Assembly: GCA_964557575.1 (NCBI GenBank)
Contig: CAZLBC010000009.1
Coordinates: forward strand, 32,341 to 96,340
Source of the DNA: CAZLBC01 sp964557575
GTDB lineage: Bacteria > Planctomycetota > Phycisphaerae > SM23-33
Length of the DNA stretch: 64,000 nucleotides
Reading direction: 5' to 3'
Below, piece by piece: positions 57,362-64,000 of this stretch. Both the position numbers and the translations under genes were made by a program. The notes under the pieces were generated by a model that did no database searches, had not been told where the DNA came from, and was given only the letters and a program-made list of their open reading frames with translations. Numbering within the stretch: the stretch's first letter is position 1; each line of letters starts with the position of its first letter.

Positions 57362-57556
57362 TGCTTTGATCCCAACAACAGGGTGTGACTTTAGGTCCGG
57401 ACGAGGGCGGGATTCGCTCAGCGATTTTTACGAAAATCGCTTCGCGGCGCCTCCGTCTCGCTATCGCTCTACTCCGGCGTCAAACCCCTACCTGGCGAAT
57501 GTGCTTTGATCCCAACAACAGGGTGTGACTTTAGGTCCGGACGAGGGCGGGATTCG
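57362..57556. repeat. Two 55-bp direct repeats carrying a tRNA 3' end, 140-bp period
   Basis: Bases 57362-57416 and 57502-57556 are identical. Read on the minus strand, each copy begins with the 3' half of a tRNA T-arm and acceptor stem (CGAATCCCGCCCTCGTCC) and runs into CCTAAAGTCACACCCTG. The 85-bp piece between them starts with a perfect hairpin (AGCGATTTT-TACG-AAAATCGCT, 57420-57441) followed by a GC-rich segment. The second copy supplies the actual 3' end of tRNA-Ser. The layout is that of an element that inserts into a tRNA and regenerates its 3' end. Confidence 0.85.
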
Positions 57557-57627
57557 AACCCGCGGAACGGTATAACCCGTTCACCGATTTAGCAAACCGG
57601 CGCATTCAGCCACTCTGCCACCTCTCC
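57539..57627 (-). tRNA. tRNA-Ser(GCT)
   Basis: The minus strand reads GGAGAGGTGGCAGAGTGGC, an anticodon stem-loop CCGGT-TTGCTAA-ATCGG with anticodon GCT, a long variable arm (AACGG-GTTATA-CCGTT) typical of class II serine tRNAs, and the T-arm GCGGG-TTCGAAT-CCCGC. CCA is not encoded. The acceptor pairing is imperfect (GGAGAGG against CCTCGTC, one A-G mismatch and one G-U), and the 3' strand lies in the repeated 55-bp unit. Confidence 0.85.
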
Positions 57628-57777
57628 GTGAAACCAGCGGGAAGAAACTATACGGCTCATCCGCTTGCCGGTCAACAGGTTTTCTACAGGAGGTGTAACA
57701 GCCTGTAAAATATGGGTGATTCCGTGTATCCTGTACGCGGTGAGAAGGTGATGGCTACTCATACGGAAAGGAATGAA

Positions 57778-58566
57778 ATGACAGAACTGGGTGTTGTCGG
57801 AGCAGCCGGACGAATGGGCATGCGGATCGTCGCGCTCGCCGCGGCGTCGGATGAATTTTCCGTCGTGGAGGCGGTGGATCGTGACGATTGTCCGCAGAAG
57901 GGCCGGGATGTTGGTGATCTGGCCGGTGTCGGTTCGCTGGATGTACCCGTGTCCGATGTCATTGGCGGGCACCCGGACGTCGTGATCGATTTTTCCCTGC
58001 CGGAAGGCACCATGGCGTTTCTGCCCGCTTGCAGGGAAAAGGGGATCGCGATGGTCATCGGTACGACGGGACTGACTGAAAGTCAACTCGCCGAAATCGC
58101 CGACGCCGCCGGGGCTATTCCCATCGTCCGCGCAAGCAACTTTTCGATGGGCATAAATCTCCTGATCAAACTGGTGGGGGAGGTCGCCGTCGCGCTCGGG
58201 GATGATTACGACATCGAAATAGCGGAAACCCACCATCGATTCAAGAAAGATGCCCCAAGCGGTACGGCGGTCGCGCTGGCCCGGAGCATATGCGCGGCCA
58301 CGGGCAGGGAATACGCCGATGCGGCCACCTTCGGTCGGAGCGGGTTCCAGCCGCGCGAGGCCGGCAAAATCGGTATGCACGCCGTCAGGCTCGGCGATAC
58401 GATCGGGGAGCATTCGGTGTATTTCGGCAACCTCGGTGAAACCGTGACGCTGGCTCATGCGGCGCATACGCGGGATACGTTCGTGCGCGGCGCGCTGCGG
58501 GCCGCAAAGTGGGTTGCCGGCCGGAAGCCGGGGTTATTCGACATGCGCGATGTCCTCGGGATTTGA
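57778..58566 (+). CDS. dapB: 4-hydroxy-tetrahydrodipicolinate reductase
   Basis: ATG 57778 has GGAAAGGAA upstream. The 262-aa enzyme reduces the DapA product in lysine and diaminopimelate synthesis. Motifs in order: VVGAAGRMG (nucleotide loop), DVVIDFSLPEG, IGTTGLT, RASNFSMGINLL, the signature EIAETHHRFKKDAPSGTA (catalytic His and Lys), and FGNLGETVTLAHAAHTRDTF. Its presence indicates a DAP pathway and so probably peptidoglycan. An in-frame ATG at 57751 is less well supported. The endonuclease V gene follows 11 bp later. Confidence 0.96.
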   Translation: MTELGVVGAAGRMGMRIVALAAASDEFSVVEAVDRDDCPQKGRDVGDLAGVGSLDVPVSDVIGGHPDVVIDFSLPEGTMAFLPACREKGIAMVIGTTGLTESQLAEIADAAGAIPIVRASNFSMGINLLIKLVGEVAVALGDDYDIEIAETHHRFKKDAPSGTAVALARSICAATGREYADAATFGRSGFQPREAGKIGMHAVRLGDTIGEHSVYFGNLGETVTLAHAAHTRDTFVRGALRAAKWVAGRKPGLFDMRDVLGI

Positions 58567-58577
58567 GCGACCCGACC

Positions 58578-59255
58578 ATGATGCACGCGTGGGATCTGCC
58601 GGCCGCCGATGCTGTAGCGCTTCAGGAGGAACTCGCCGCGCGTGTTGTCCGTGCACCGCTGACAGGAGCGGTTGAATGGATTGCCGGGGTCGACTGCGCG
58701 TTCCCCGATGCACACACCATCGTTGCTGCGGCAGTGCTCTGCGATGCGCGGACCATGGCCGTTGAGGGCGTGGTGAGCCTGGTTCGTCCCTGCCGGTTTC
58801 CGTATATTCCGGGGCTCCTGAGCTTCAGGGAGGCGCCGGCGGTTATCGAGGCGGTCAAGCAGTTGGCGGAAAGGTACGGCAGGCCGGATCTGCTTATGTG
58901 CGACGGGCAGGGGATCGCCCATCCCCGGGGATTGGGCATCGCATCCCACGTCGGGTTGTGGCTCGATATGCCCTCAATCGGCGTGGCCAAGAGCAGGTTG
59001 TGCGGGAAGCATACCGAGCCGGGCTTGAAAAGGGGGTGTCGAAGACGGTTGACGTACAAAGGCAGCGTGATCGGCGCGGTGTTGAGGACCAGGGATGCGA
59101 TCAAGCCGCTGTACGTATCCGTGGGGCACCGGGTTGAGTTTGACGATACGATACGGTGGGTTCTGCGGGCCGGCAGGGGCGTGCGGCTGCCCGAACCCGT
59201 GCGGCATGCGGATCGTCTTGCCGGCGTGGCGAAACGTAATGTTTTGTCCCCGTGA
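58578..59255 (+). CDS. nfi: Endonuclease V (deoxyinosine 3'-endonuclease)
   Basis: The 225-aa protein starts at ATG 58578 (weak ribosome site; probably coupled to dapB). Catalytic acids are in place: GVDCAFPD (Asp39), YIPGLLSFREAP (Glu85) and LLMCDGQGIAHPRGLGIASHVG (Asp109), then SIGVAKSRLCG. These are the Mg2+-binding residues of Nfi, which nicks DNA near deaminated adenine. Length matches the E. coli enzyme. The segment after CGKHTEPG is basic (KRGCRRRLTYKG) and differs from E. coli. Confidence 0.94.
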   Translation: MMHAWDLPAADAVALQEELAARVVRAPLTGAVEWIAGVDCAFPDAHTIVAAAVLCDARTMAVEGVVSLVRPCRFPYIPGLLSFREAPAVIEAVKQLAERYGRPDLLMCDGQGIAHPRGLGIASHVGLWLDMPSIGVAKSRLCGKHTEPGLKRGCRRRLTYKGSVIGAVLRTRDAIKPLYVSVGHRVEFDDTIRWVLRAGRGVRLPEPVRHADRLAGVAKRNVLSP

Positions 59256-59273
59256 GACAGTGCGCTGTATAAT
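59244..59273 (+). promoter_or_regulatory. Promoter region for the lipoprotein-RsbW-STAS-Mla operon
   Basis: TTGTCC (59244-59249), 18 bp, TATAAT (59268-59273). A second perfect TATAAT lies at 59293-59298, close to the start codon at 59310, so the first is the more useful one. Confidence 0.5.
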
Positions 59274-59309
59274 TTTCGTTTCGATATACGTGTATAATGG
59301 TGAACGGCA

Positions 59310-59777
59310 ATGTCGTGCAGAGATGATATCCGATCGGCGTTTTCAGGGACCGCCCGCCGTGCGGCACGCGCCGGATACGCCGTGCTTCTTGCGGCGGGTT
59401 TGGCGGCGTTGCCTGTTTGCGTTCCCGGCTGCGGCGGCAACAAGACTATCGACGGTTCCGTGTATGAGCGCCTTCAGCACGAGGATCCGTCGGTACGAAT
59501 TAACGCCGTTATGGAAGCAGCCGAGACCAATGGCGATAACGCCGTTCCACTTCTGGTAGATCGGCTGACCGACCAGGAGGTGATGGTACAGGTGTTTTCC
59601 GCCCGGGCGCTCCGCAGGATCACCGGTCAGGATTTCGGCTGGAACGCCTGGGAATCGTTTGAGAATCGAGAGGCTGCCGTGGAAAAATGGCGGGACTGGG
59701 TCAAAGGCCGCAAGCCCGGCAAAGGAGGCATTTCCTCGGCGGATGCCGAAAACGAGTCTCGTTCGAGGGCGCAATGA
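59310..59777 (+). CDS. Probable lipoprotein with HEAT-like repeat
   Basis: The 155-aa product has a signal segment (ARAGYAVLLAAGLAALPVCVPGC) ending in a lipobox-like VPGC, so it may be a lipoprotein. The mature part has an armadillo/HEAT-like unit: HEDPSVRINAVMEAAETNGDNAVPLLVDRLTDQEVMVQVFSARALRRITG, then a Trp-rich motif. The same unit plus AAVEKWRDWV is frequent in planctomycete lipoproteins. Its stop overlaps the kinase start (ATGA). A role in the lipid-transport operon is inferred only from position. Confidence 0.7.
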   Translation: MSCRDDIRSAFSGTARRAARAGYAVLLAAGLAALPVCVPGCGGNKTIDGSVYERLQHEDPSVRINAVMEAAETNGDNAVPLLVDRLTDQEVMVQVFSARALRRITGQDFGWNAWESFENREAAVEKWRDWVKGRKPGKGGISSADAENESRSRAQ

Positions 59778-60205
59778 AGTCCGACTGCTTCACTATCGAT
59801 TCCGATCCAGCCGCACTCAAGGACGTGCGCGACCGGATGGAACGGTACGCCCGCAAGAGCGGTTTCGACGAGGATGCGGTGGGCATGCTTGTCATGGCGA
59901 CCGACGAGACCCTGACTAATATCATACGTCACGCGTATGACGGTGCACCGGACGGTCGGATAGATATCGAATTGTGCGTGAAGGACGGATCGCTGTGTAT
60001 TATTCTGCGAGATTACGGCAGTGAAGTCGAAGCCGAGAAGATACAGGGTCGCGACCTGGATAATATTCGTCCCGGCGGCTTGGGCGTGCACATCATTAAT
60101 ACCTGTGTCGATGTGGTAGAATATTTCTCCGCCGAGGGTGGCGGGACACGCACCGTGTTGAAAAAAACGTTGCCTGGATCACATACAGAAGAGGAAGAGA
60201 CATGA
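59774..60205 (+). CDS. RsbW-like anti-sigma-factor kinase (HATPase_c_2)
   Basis: The 143-aa GHKL ATPase has the N-box ATDETLTNIIRHAY (Glu and Asn for Mg-ATP), the central LRDYGSEVE (G1-like box) and the glycine-rich PGGLGVHIINTCVD lid. This is the serine-kinase form that phosphorylates STAS-domain antagonists and binds sigma factors. No sigma gene is adjacent. It is joined by ATGA overlaps to the lipoprotein upstream and the STAS gene downstream, so the kinase and its likely substrate are made together. Confidence 0.92.
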   Translation: MKSDCFTIDSDPAALKDVRDRMERYARKSGFDEDAVGMLVMATDETLTNIIRHAYDGAPDGRIDIELCVKDGSLCIILRDYGSEVEAEKIQGRDLDNIRPGGLGVHIINTCVDVVEYFSAEGGGTRTVLKKTLPGSHTEEEET

Positions 60206-60540
60206 CCAGCAATCCGGTCCGAAATATACGATGGGAAGGAAAAATCGCGGTGGTGGAAGTCGAGGGAGATATCGATTTGCATCAAAGTACCCGTTTTCAA
60301 AAACAATTGCTGTCGGTACTCGACGACAAGCCGGAGCGCATTGTCGTCGATCTGACGAATGTCCCCTACATGGACTCATCGGGGGTCGCTTCGCTGGTCA
60401 AGCTGCTCAGTCGGACGCGTGAGCGAAGCATCGCGTTGAAACTGGCTGCGCCCTCCCGCAAGGTGACGAGTATCCTCGAGATTACCAGCTTGGATACCGT
60501 CTTCGACATGGAGCCCTCGGTGGAGGATGCCCTGCAATAA
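60202..60540 (+). CDS. STAS-domain protein (anti-sigma antagonist or MlaB-like)
   Basis: The 112-aa single STAS domain shows IAVVEVEGDIDLHQSTRFQKQLL, then VVDLTNVPYMDSSGVASLVKLL with the phospho-acceptor Ser of the DSSG motif, and KLAAPSRKVTSILEITSLDTVF. It can be the partner of the RsbW-like kinase. Because MlaE and MlaF follow directly, it can equally be the MlaB subunit that binds MlaF, since MlaB is a STAS protein. Both roles together would make phosphorylation a control on lipid transport. Confidence 0.9.
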   Translation: MTSNPVRNIRWEGKIAVVEVEGDIDLHQSTRFQKQLLSVLDDKPERIVVDLTNVPYMDSSGVASLVKLLSRTRERSIALKLAAPSRKVTSILEITSLDTVFDMEPSVEDALQ

Positions 60541-60543
60541 CGT

Positions 60544-61362
60544 ATGATTTCAAACGGCCGGAGAAATTTCGTTGAGATGATCGGCGCCGCGACGCTGAAT
60601 GCGCTGGAATATGTCGGGGGCATGTTTCTCCTTTCGGGGACCGCCGTTCGCTGGTTTCTTGTCGGCCTGATACCCGGAAAGGGATACCTGGACATCCGCG
60701 AGATGTCTTCTCAGACACTGCGTATCGGCGCGCGGAGCCTTGGTATCGTGTGCCTCGTCCAGGGCTTTATCGGCGTTATTCTCGCGCTGCAGATGGAGCC
60801 GCCGCTGGCCGATTTCCAGCAGCAGAGCCAGATATCCTCTATTATCGGTATTGCAGGGTTCAGGATGCTGGGGCCGATCATAACGGCGGTGGTACTGAGC
60901 GGTTTTGCCGGCGCATCGATCGCCGCGGAAATCGGTACCATGGTGGTTTCCGAAGAGATAGAGGCGATGCAGGCGATGGCCCTCAACCCGGTGCGTTTCC
61001 TGGTTGTTCCCCGCATGCTGGCCACGGTAACGGCCATGCTGCTGCTGACGCCCGTGGCCGATATCATGATTGCGGGGGGTGGATATGGTGTTTCACGGCT
61101 GGTGTTGGGTGCCGAGGTGTACAATCGATACTGGGAACTCATGCGGAACATGCTCGCCTACAGCGATTTCTACACGGGCATGATACAGGCCTTTGTGTTC
61201 GGAATCCTTATAGCATCCATTGCGTGTTACGAGGGTTTGAACGTCCGCGGCGGCGCGGAGGGGGTGGGCAGGGCGACAACGGCTACCGTCGTCAAGTGCA
61301 TCGTGGCGATTATCGTCGCCTCGTGTATTTTCACCGTTATTTTCTTTGCCTGGGATGCGTGA
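60544..61362 (+). CDS. mlaE: MlaE-type lipid ABC transporter permease
   Basis: The 272-aa protein has the MlaE/YrbE fold (PF02405): an N-terminal interface helix, about five transmembrane helices, the conserved LVQGFIGVILALQ segment, MLGPIITAVVLSGFAGASIAAEIGTMVVSEEIEAMQAMALNPVRFLVVPR (coupling helix region with the EIxAM motif), and FGILIASIACYEGLNVRGGAEGVG. It moves phospholipids between membranes with MlaF and MlaD, implying a double-membrane cell. It begins 3 bp after the STAS stop. Confidence 0.95.
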   Translation: MISNGRRNFVEMIGAATLNALEYVGGMFLLSGTAVRWFLVGLIPGKGYLDIREMSSQTLRIGARSLGIVCLVQGFIGVILALQMEPPLADFQQQSQISSIIGIAGFRMLGPIITAVVLSGFAGASIAAEIGTMVVSEEIEAMQAMALNPVRFLVVPRMLATVTAMLLLTPVADIMIAGGGYGVSRLVLGAEVYNRYWELMRNMLAYSDFYTGMIQAFVFGILIASIACYEGLNVRGGAEGVGRATTATVVKCIVAIIVASCIFTVIFFAWDA

Positions 61363-61365
61363 AGA

Positions 61366-62253
61366 ATGGAACAGCGTCAGAGCCGGGATACCGGGTTGGA
61401 ATCGATCGCGGAAACAACCGAACAGGAGCCGGTCATCCGCGTATCCGGCCTGGTGAAGGAATTCGAAGGCAGGGCGGTTCTCGACGGGATAGACATGGCT
61501 ATTTATTACGGGGAAATGTTTGTCATACTGGGCGGCAGCGGTTGCGGCAAGAGTACGCTGTTGCGCCACATGGTTGGTTCCATAACGGCCGACGAGGGAA
61601 CGATAGAGTTGTTCGGCAGGGATCTTTCGGCCATAGACTCGCGCGAGATGGATGCGCTGTGCAAGCGGTTCGGCATACTCTTTCAGTCGGGGGCGCTGTT
61701 CAATTCGATGACGGTCGGTGATAATGTCGCCCTGCCGCTTCGCGAGCACACGGACCTGGACGACGCAACCATAGATATCATGGTGAAGATCAAGCTTGAA
61801 CAGGTGGGTCTGCGGCAGGCAGCGGACCTGATGCCCGCGGAAATATCCGGCGGGATGAAAAAGCGGGCGGGTCTGGCTCGTGCCATTGCCCTCGACCCGG
61901 AGATACTGTTTTACGACGAGCCGTCGGCCGGATTGGACCCGGTGACCTCGGCGGAGATAGATATGCTGATGCTGGACCTTGCCAAGAAGCTCGAGGTCAC
62001 CAGCGTCGTCGTGACCCATGAGATGGACTCGGCATTCAGGATCGCCGACAGGATGATAATGCTCGATCGCGGCAAGATACTGTTGTCGGGAACGCGAGAG
62101 GATTTCGAAACTATCCGGGACGGCGGGGTTACCGGTGATCATGAAAAAGATATCGTGCGGCAGTTCCTGCGCGGCGATTCAGACGGTCCCCTGTCCGAGC
62201 GCAGAAAAGAGGAGGCCTTCGAAGAGGATATCCTGAGCCTCGGCGGCAGATAA
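61366..62253 (+). CDS. mlaF: MlaF-type lipid ABC transporter ATPase
   Basis: The 295-aa ATPase has Walker A GGSGCGKST, the Q-loop RFGILFQSGALFNSMTV, the signature PAEISGGMKKRAGLARA (LSGG variant ISGGM), Walker B ILFYDEPSAGLDP and the switch His in VVVTHEMDSAF. The FQSGALF and ISGGMKKR forms are typical of MlaF. An acidic and basic C-terminal extension (about 255-295, EKDIVRQFLRGDSDG) is longer than in E. coli. Three bases separate it from mlaE. Confidence 0.96.
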   Translation: MEQRQSRDTGLESIAETTEQEPVIRVSGLVKEFEGRAVLDGIDMAIYYGEMFVILGGSGCGKSTLLRHMVGSITADEGTIELFGRDLSAIDSREMDALCKRFGILFQSGALFNSMTVGDNVALPLREHTDLDDATIDIMVKIKLEQVGLRQAADLMPAEISGGMKKRAGLARAIALDPEILFYDEPSAGLDPVTSAEIDMLMLDLAKKLEVTSVVVTHEMDSAFRIADRMIMLDRGKILLSGTREDFETIRDGGVTGDHEKDIVRQFLRGDSDGPLSERRKEEAFEEDILSLGGR

Positions 62254-62276
62254 CCTGAATATAACTGGAGTGTGCA

Positions 62277-63464
62277 ATGCCCCGAAAGAAACACAGCGAG
62301 TTGAAGGCCGGCTTGTTCGTCCTGTTTTCGGTCGCGATTATCGTCGGCCTGGTCATATGGATGGGGGGATATGTTCACCTCATCGGCGCCACCGGTGAGC
62401 GCGCGTGGTTTTACAGCAATGTGAAGAACGGCCCGGTCGGGCTGATCGTAAACAGCACCGTCCAGTACGGCGACCTGGTCGTGGGACGAATCGAGGACGT
62501 GGTTCCCGATTACAAGAACGGCAGGGTGTATTTCAAGGTGAGTTTCAAGAAGGACGGGTTTGCTCTCCCCAACGACGGCAGCGCCGAGGTGATCTCGGGC
62601 ATGCTGGGAAACAGCGCCCTGGTTATCAAGGATCTCGGGGGGGGGGATGATGCCGTGCCCGCGTCCTCCATGCAGCATGCGATTGCGATCGAGCCGGGCG
62701 GCATGCAGGCAGCGCTGAATAATATGAAGACAATCTCCGAGGAATTGAAGCGTGAACTCGATGCCTCCGACCAGTTGTCTCTTATCGCCGGGGTCAAGGC
62801 GACGATCGCCCGCCTGGAGGGGACCGCGAAGAACATCGAAAAAATATCCAAGGGGTTGATACCGGAACTCGATTTCAATAAGAAGGGGACGACGGCGGCC
62901 ATGATGAAGGAGACCCTGAAGAACCTGTCGAGCACCACGTCGAAAATAGACATTTACACACACAAGGACCTCTCGGTCATACTGGCTACGCTGCGGAAGG
63001 TTTCGACGTCCGTTCTGGAAACGGCGAATAACCTGAACGTTACCAGCAAGGAGGCGAAGGAGCTCCTCGTGGAAAACAACGGCAGTATCGACCGCATGAT
63101 CGACGATATGGCCATGCTGGCCGCAGACCTGAAGGCGACCGGCAAGGAGGTCAGGAGGAATCCCTGGATGCTCCTCTATCAGCCCGACGACGATGAAACA
63201 AAGGAGGCGGAACTGTTCCAGTCGGCCCGGGCATTCGAGAACGCGGCCACCGAACTCCGCATTGTTACCGCGCGGCTCGAGGCACTGAAAAAACTTTCTC
63301 CGGGTGACGGCAAGACCGATGAGAAAATCCGGGAGGTCCGGGCGTACATGCTGCGGCTGTTCGACGAATTCAGGAAGGTCGAGGATGTCTTCTGGAAGCG
63401 GCTTTCGAATATACACGGCGGCAAGACGATAAAGCAGATGCAGGAGGAAAAGAAAAAGCAATAG
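62277..63464 (+). CDS. mlaD: MlaD/MCE-domain lipid-binding protein
   Basis: The 395-aa protein has an N-terminal membrane helix (GLFVLFSVAIIVGLVIWMGGY, about 12-35), an MCE domain (about 40-130: VKNGPVGLIVNSTVQYGDLVVGRIEDV, ALPNDGSAEVISGMLGNSALVIKDLG) and a long predominantly helical C-terminal part (about 150-390) with coiled-coil character. The MCE ring shields lipids crossing the periplasm; the long tail is larger than in E. coli MlaD and may bridge further toward the outer membrane. It is the last gene of the operon and is followed by an intrinsic terminator. Confidence 0.92.
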   Translation: MPRKKHSELKAGLFVLFSVAIIVGLVIWMGGYVHLIGATGERAWFYSNVKNGPVGLIVNSTVQYGDLVVGRIEDVVPDYKNGRVYFKVSFKKDGFALPNDGSAEVISGMLGNSALVIKDLGGGDDAVPASSMQHAIAIEPGGMQAALNNMKTISEELKRELDASDQLSLIAGVKATIARLEGTAKNIEKISKGLIPELDFNKKGTTAAMMKETLKNLSSTTSKIDIYTHKDLSVILATLRKVSTSVLETANNLNVTSKEAKELLVENNGSIDRMIDDMAMLAADLKATGKEVRRNPWMLLYQPDDDETKEAELFQSARAFENAATELRIVTARLEALKKLSPGDGKTDEKIREVRAYMLRLFDEFRKVEDVFWKRLSNIHGGKTIKQMQEEKKKQ

Positions 63465-63492
63465 CCAACGGGGAAAGATCCCCTGCCAGCGC

Positions 63493-63534
63493 AAAAAAAG
63501 ACGGCCGCAAGGGGAGACGGCCGTCATTTTTTTT
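63493..63534. terminator. Bidirectional intrinsic terminator
   Basis: GACGGCCG (63500-63507) and CGGCCGTC (63518-63525) form an 8-bp GC-rich stem. It is flanked by seven A (63493-63499) and eight T (63527-63534), so it ends the Mla operon on the plus strand and the small RNA on the minus strand. Confidence 0.85.
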
Positions 63535-63637
63535 GCCGGCCTTGGGGAGAAGCCGACTTTCTCGCTGGCTCGGGGGAGAAGCCAGCTTTTTATCCAGGCA
63601 GGGGAGACCTGGATGTGTCATGATAAACACGACACAT
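63493..63637 (-). ncRNA. Candidate small RNA with four UCUCCCC hairpin loops
   Basis: About 145 nt between a consensus promoter and an intrinsic terminator. In order on the minus strand: a 7-bp hairpin (63613-63637), then four hairpins of 7-8 bp at 63592-63614, 63564-63586, 63535-63557 and 63500-63525. Their stems differ (ATCCAGG, GCTGGCT, GTCGGCT, GACGGCCG), but every loop begins 5'-UCUCCCC. The third stem has two G-U pairs on the minus strand that would be A-C mismatches on the plus strand, which supports minus-strand transcription. C-rich loops of this type can pair with GGGGAGA-like ribosome binding sites. The overlapping 86-codon frame is not credible as a protein. Confidence 0.65.
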
Positions 63638-63642
63638 TAAGG

Positions 63643-63671
63643 TATATACCCTAATTTTTCTTCGGTGTCAA
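63643..63671 (-). promoter_or_regulatory. Consensus promoter of the small RNA
   Basis: TTGACA (63666-63671), exactly 17 bp, TATATA (63643-63648) on the minus strand. Transcription should start near 63637. Confidence 0.8.
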
Positions 63672-63763
63672 TAAAAAATCGAGGAAAATTATCAGAAAAT
63701 AAACGCCTTTTTACCGATAACGTTAAACCAGCGCACATGCGCCGGATACACTGTTTACCCTAC

Positions 63764-63836
63764 TGACCCCACGGGGACTCGAACCCCGGTTGCTGGGATG
63801 AAAACCCAGTGTCCTAGGCCACTAGACGATGGGGCC
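63764..63836 (-). tRNA. tRNA-Glu(TTC)
   Basis: 73 nt: acceptor GGCCCCA pairs with TGGGGTC (one G-U), anticodon stem CTGGG-TTTTCAT-CCCAG with anticodon TTC, T-arm CGGGG-TTCGAGT-CCCCG, discriminator A. CCA is not encoded. Confidence 0.95.
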
Positions 63837-63946
63837 ATTGCCGGCATCAACCGGCGGCGGCAGTTCTTTAAATCGCGGATACTGTACAGGATTTCCGCAT
63901 TTGGTCAATACTCTTACCGGAAAGGTACTGTCCTGTTTTTCGCGAA

Positions 63947-64000
63947 TGAGGGAGCTGGGACTCGAACCCAGGACCTACGGCTTAAAAGGCCGTTGCTCTA
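63947..64000 (-). tRNA. tRNA-Lys(TTT), partial
   Basis: The window cuts the 5' part. The visible 3' portion has the anticodon loop CTTTTAA (TTT), the T-arm CTGGG-TTCGAGT-CCCAG and the acceptor 3' strand CTCCCTC. It lies 110 bp upstream of tRNA-Glu on the same strand. Confidence 0.9.

Noticed and set aside
56179..57388. Open frames running through the N gap
   Set aside because: The X residues are unknown sequence; the frames are antisense to hemB or continue it artificially through the gap.
63493..63614. Hairpin series read as a CsrB-like plus-strand sponge (GGGGAGA loops with GGA)
   Set aside because: Loops would contain GGA as in CsrA ligands, but no plus-strand promoter is evident, one stem has A-C mismatches on that strand, and the minus strand has a consensus promoter. 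It remains a weak alternative.
63370..63630. 86-codon minus-strand frame over the hairpin array
   Set aside because: Its first codons fall in the stem-loops, the sequence is low-complexity, and the stems and identical loops are better explained as RNA.
63500..63636. CRISPR array
   Set aside because: The units are hairpins with variable stems and a shared 7-nt loop, not direct repeats with unique spacers; no cas genes occur in the window.

Overview
The window is a roughly 60% GC, gene-dense bacterial scaffold with one 100-N assembly gap (57262-57361). Several families point to the Planctomycetes-Verrucomicrobia neighbourhood, most likely Planctomycetota: an HzsA-related cytochrome/propeller protein, Tat-exported sulfatase and oxidoreductase, STN-domain exported proteins, a GH95 fucosidase and PVC-like microcompartment genes. 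This placement is inferred from gene content, not from a marker phylogeny.

Layout. 1-9.7 kb is housekeeping: cdsA, a thioesterase, an ECF sigma / anti-sigma / STN-protein module, rpmH (46 codons), a CYTH protein, an MIF-like tautomerase and polA. 10.1-21.8 kb is a glycogen island: a stand-alone CBM48 protein, a fused GH13-GH133 debranching enzyme, GT35 phosphorylase, GT5 synthase, GH13_8 branching enzyme and an esterase. 21.9-34.4 kb holds exported or envelope proteins (beta-propeller, Tat FAD oxidoreductase, PQQ-like propeller, a 1395-aa diheme HzsA-like protein fused to an FGE-type domain, GH95). 34.6-38.0 kb has a non-pyrrolysine MttB homologue, a Tat/lipoprotein cupin and an SDR.

38.2-46.4 kb is a bacterial microcompartment (BMC) operon: two tandem BMC-T/BMC-H pairs, four BMC-P pentamer genes, and three enzymes with N-terminal encapsulation-peptide-like helices (CoA-acylating aldehyde dehydrogenase, RpiB, DeoC), then a mutarotase-like gene and a Zn-alcohol dehydrogenase. 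The predicted chemistry is deoxyribose-5-phosphate to glyceraldehyde-3-phosphate plus acetaldehyde (DeoC), then acetaldehyde to acetyl-CoA (AldDH), with RpiB interconverting pentose phosphates. This is the sugar-phosphate-utilising type of BMC. The flank at 46.5-53.3 kb carries two FGGY kinases, a nucleoside-permease-like MFS transporter, a second SDR and an SMP-30-like lipoprotein, consistent with nucleoside or pentose feeding of the compartment.

53.6-63.5 kb holds a sulfatase, a second STN protein, hemB, the gap with a tRNA-3'-end repeat and tRNA-Ser, dapB, endonuclease V, and an operon joining an RsbW-like kinase and a STAS protein to an MlaEFD-type lipid transporter. At 63.49-63.64 kb, on the minus strand, a consensus promoter (TTGACA-17-TATATA) precedes four hairpins that all display a UCUCCCC loop and end in an intrinsic terminator. 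This is a strong candidate for an undescribed C-rich-loop small RNA. tRNA-Glu and a partial tRNA-Lys close the window.
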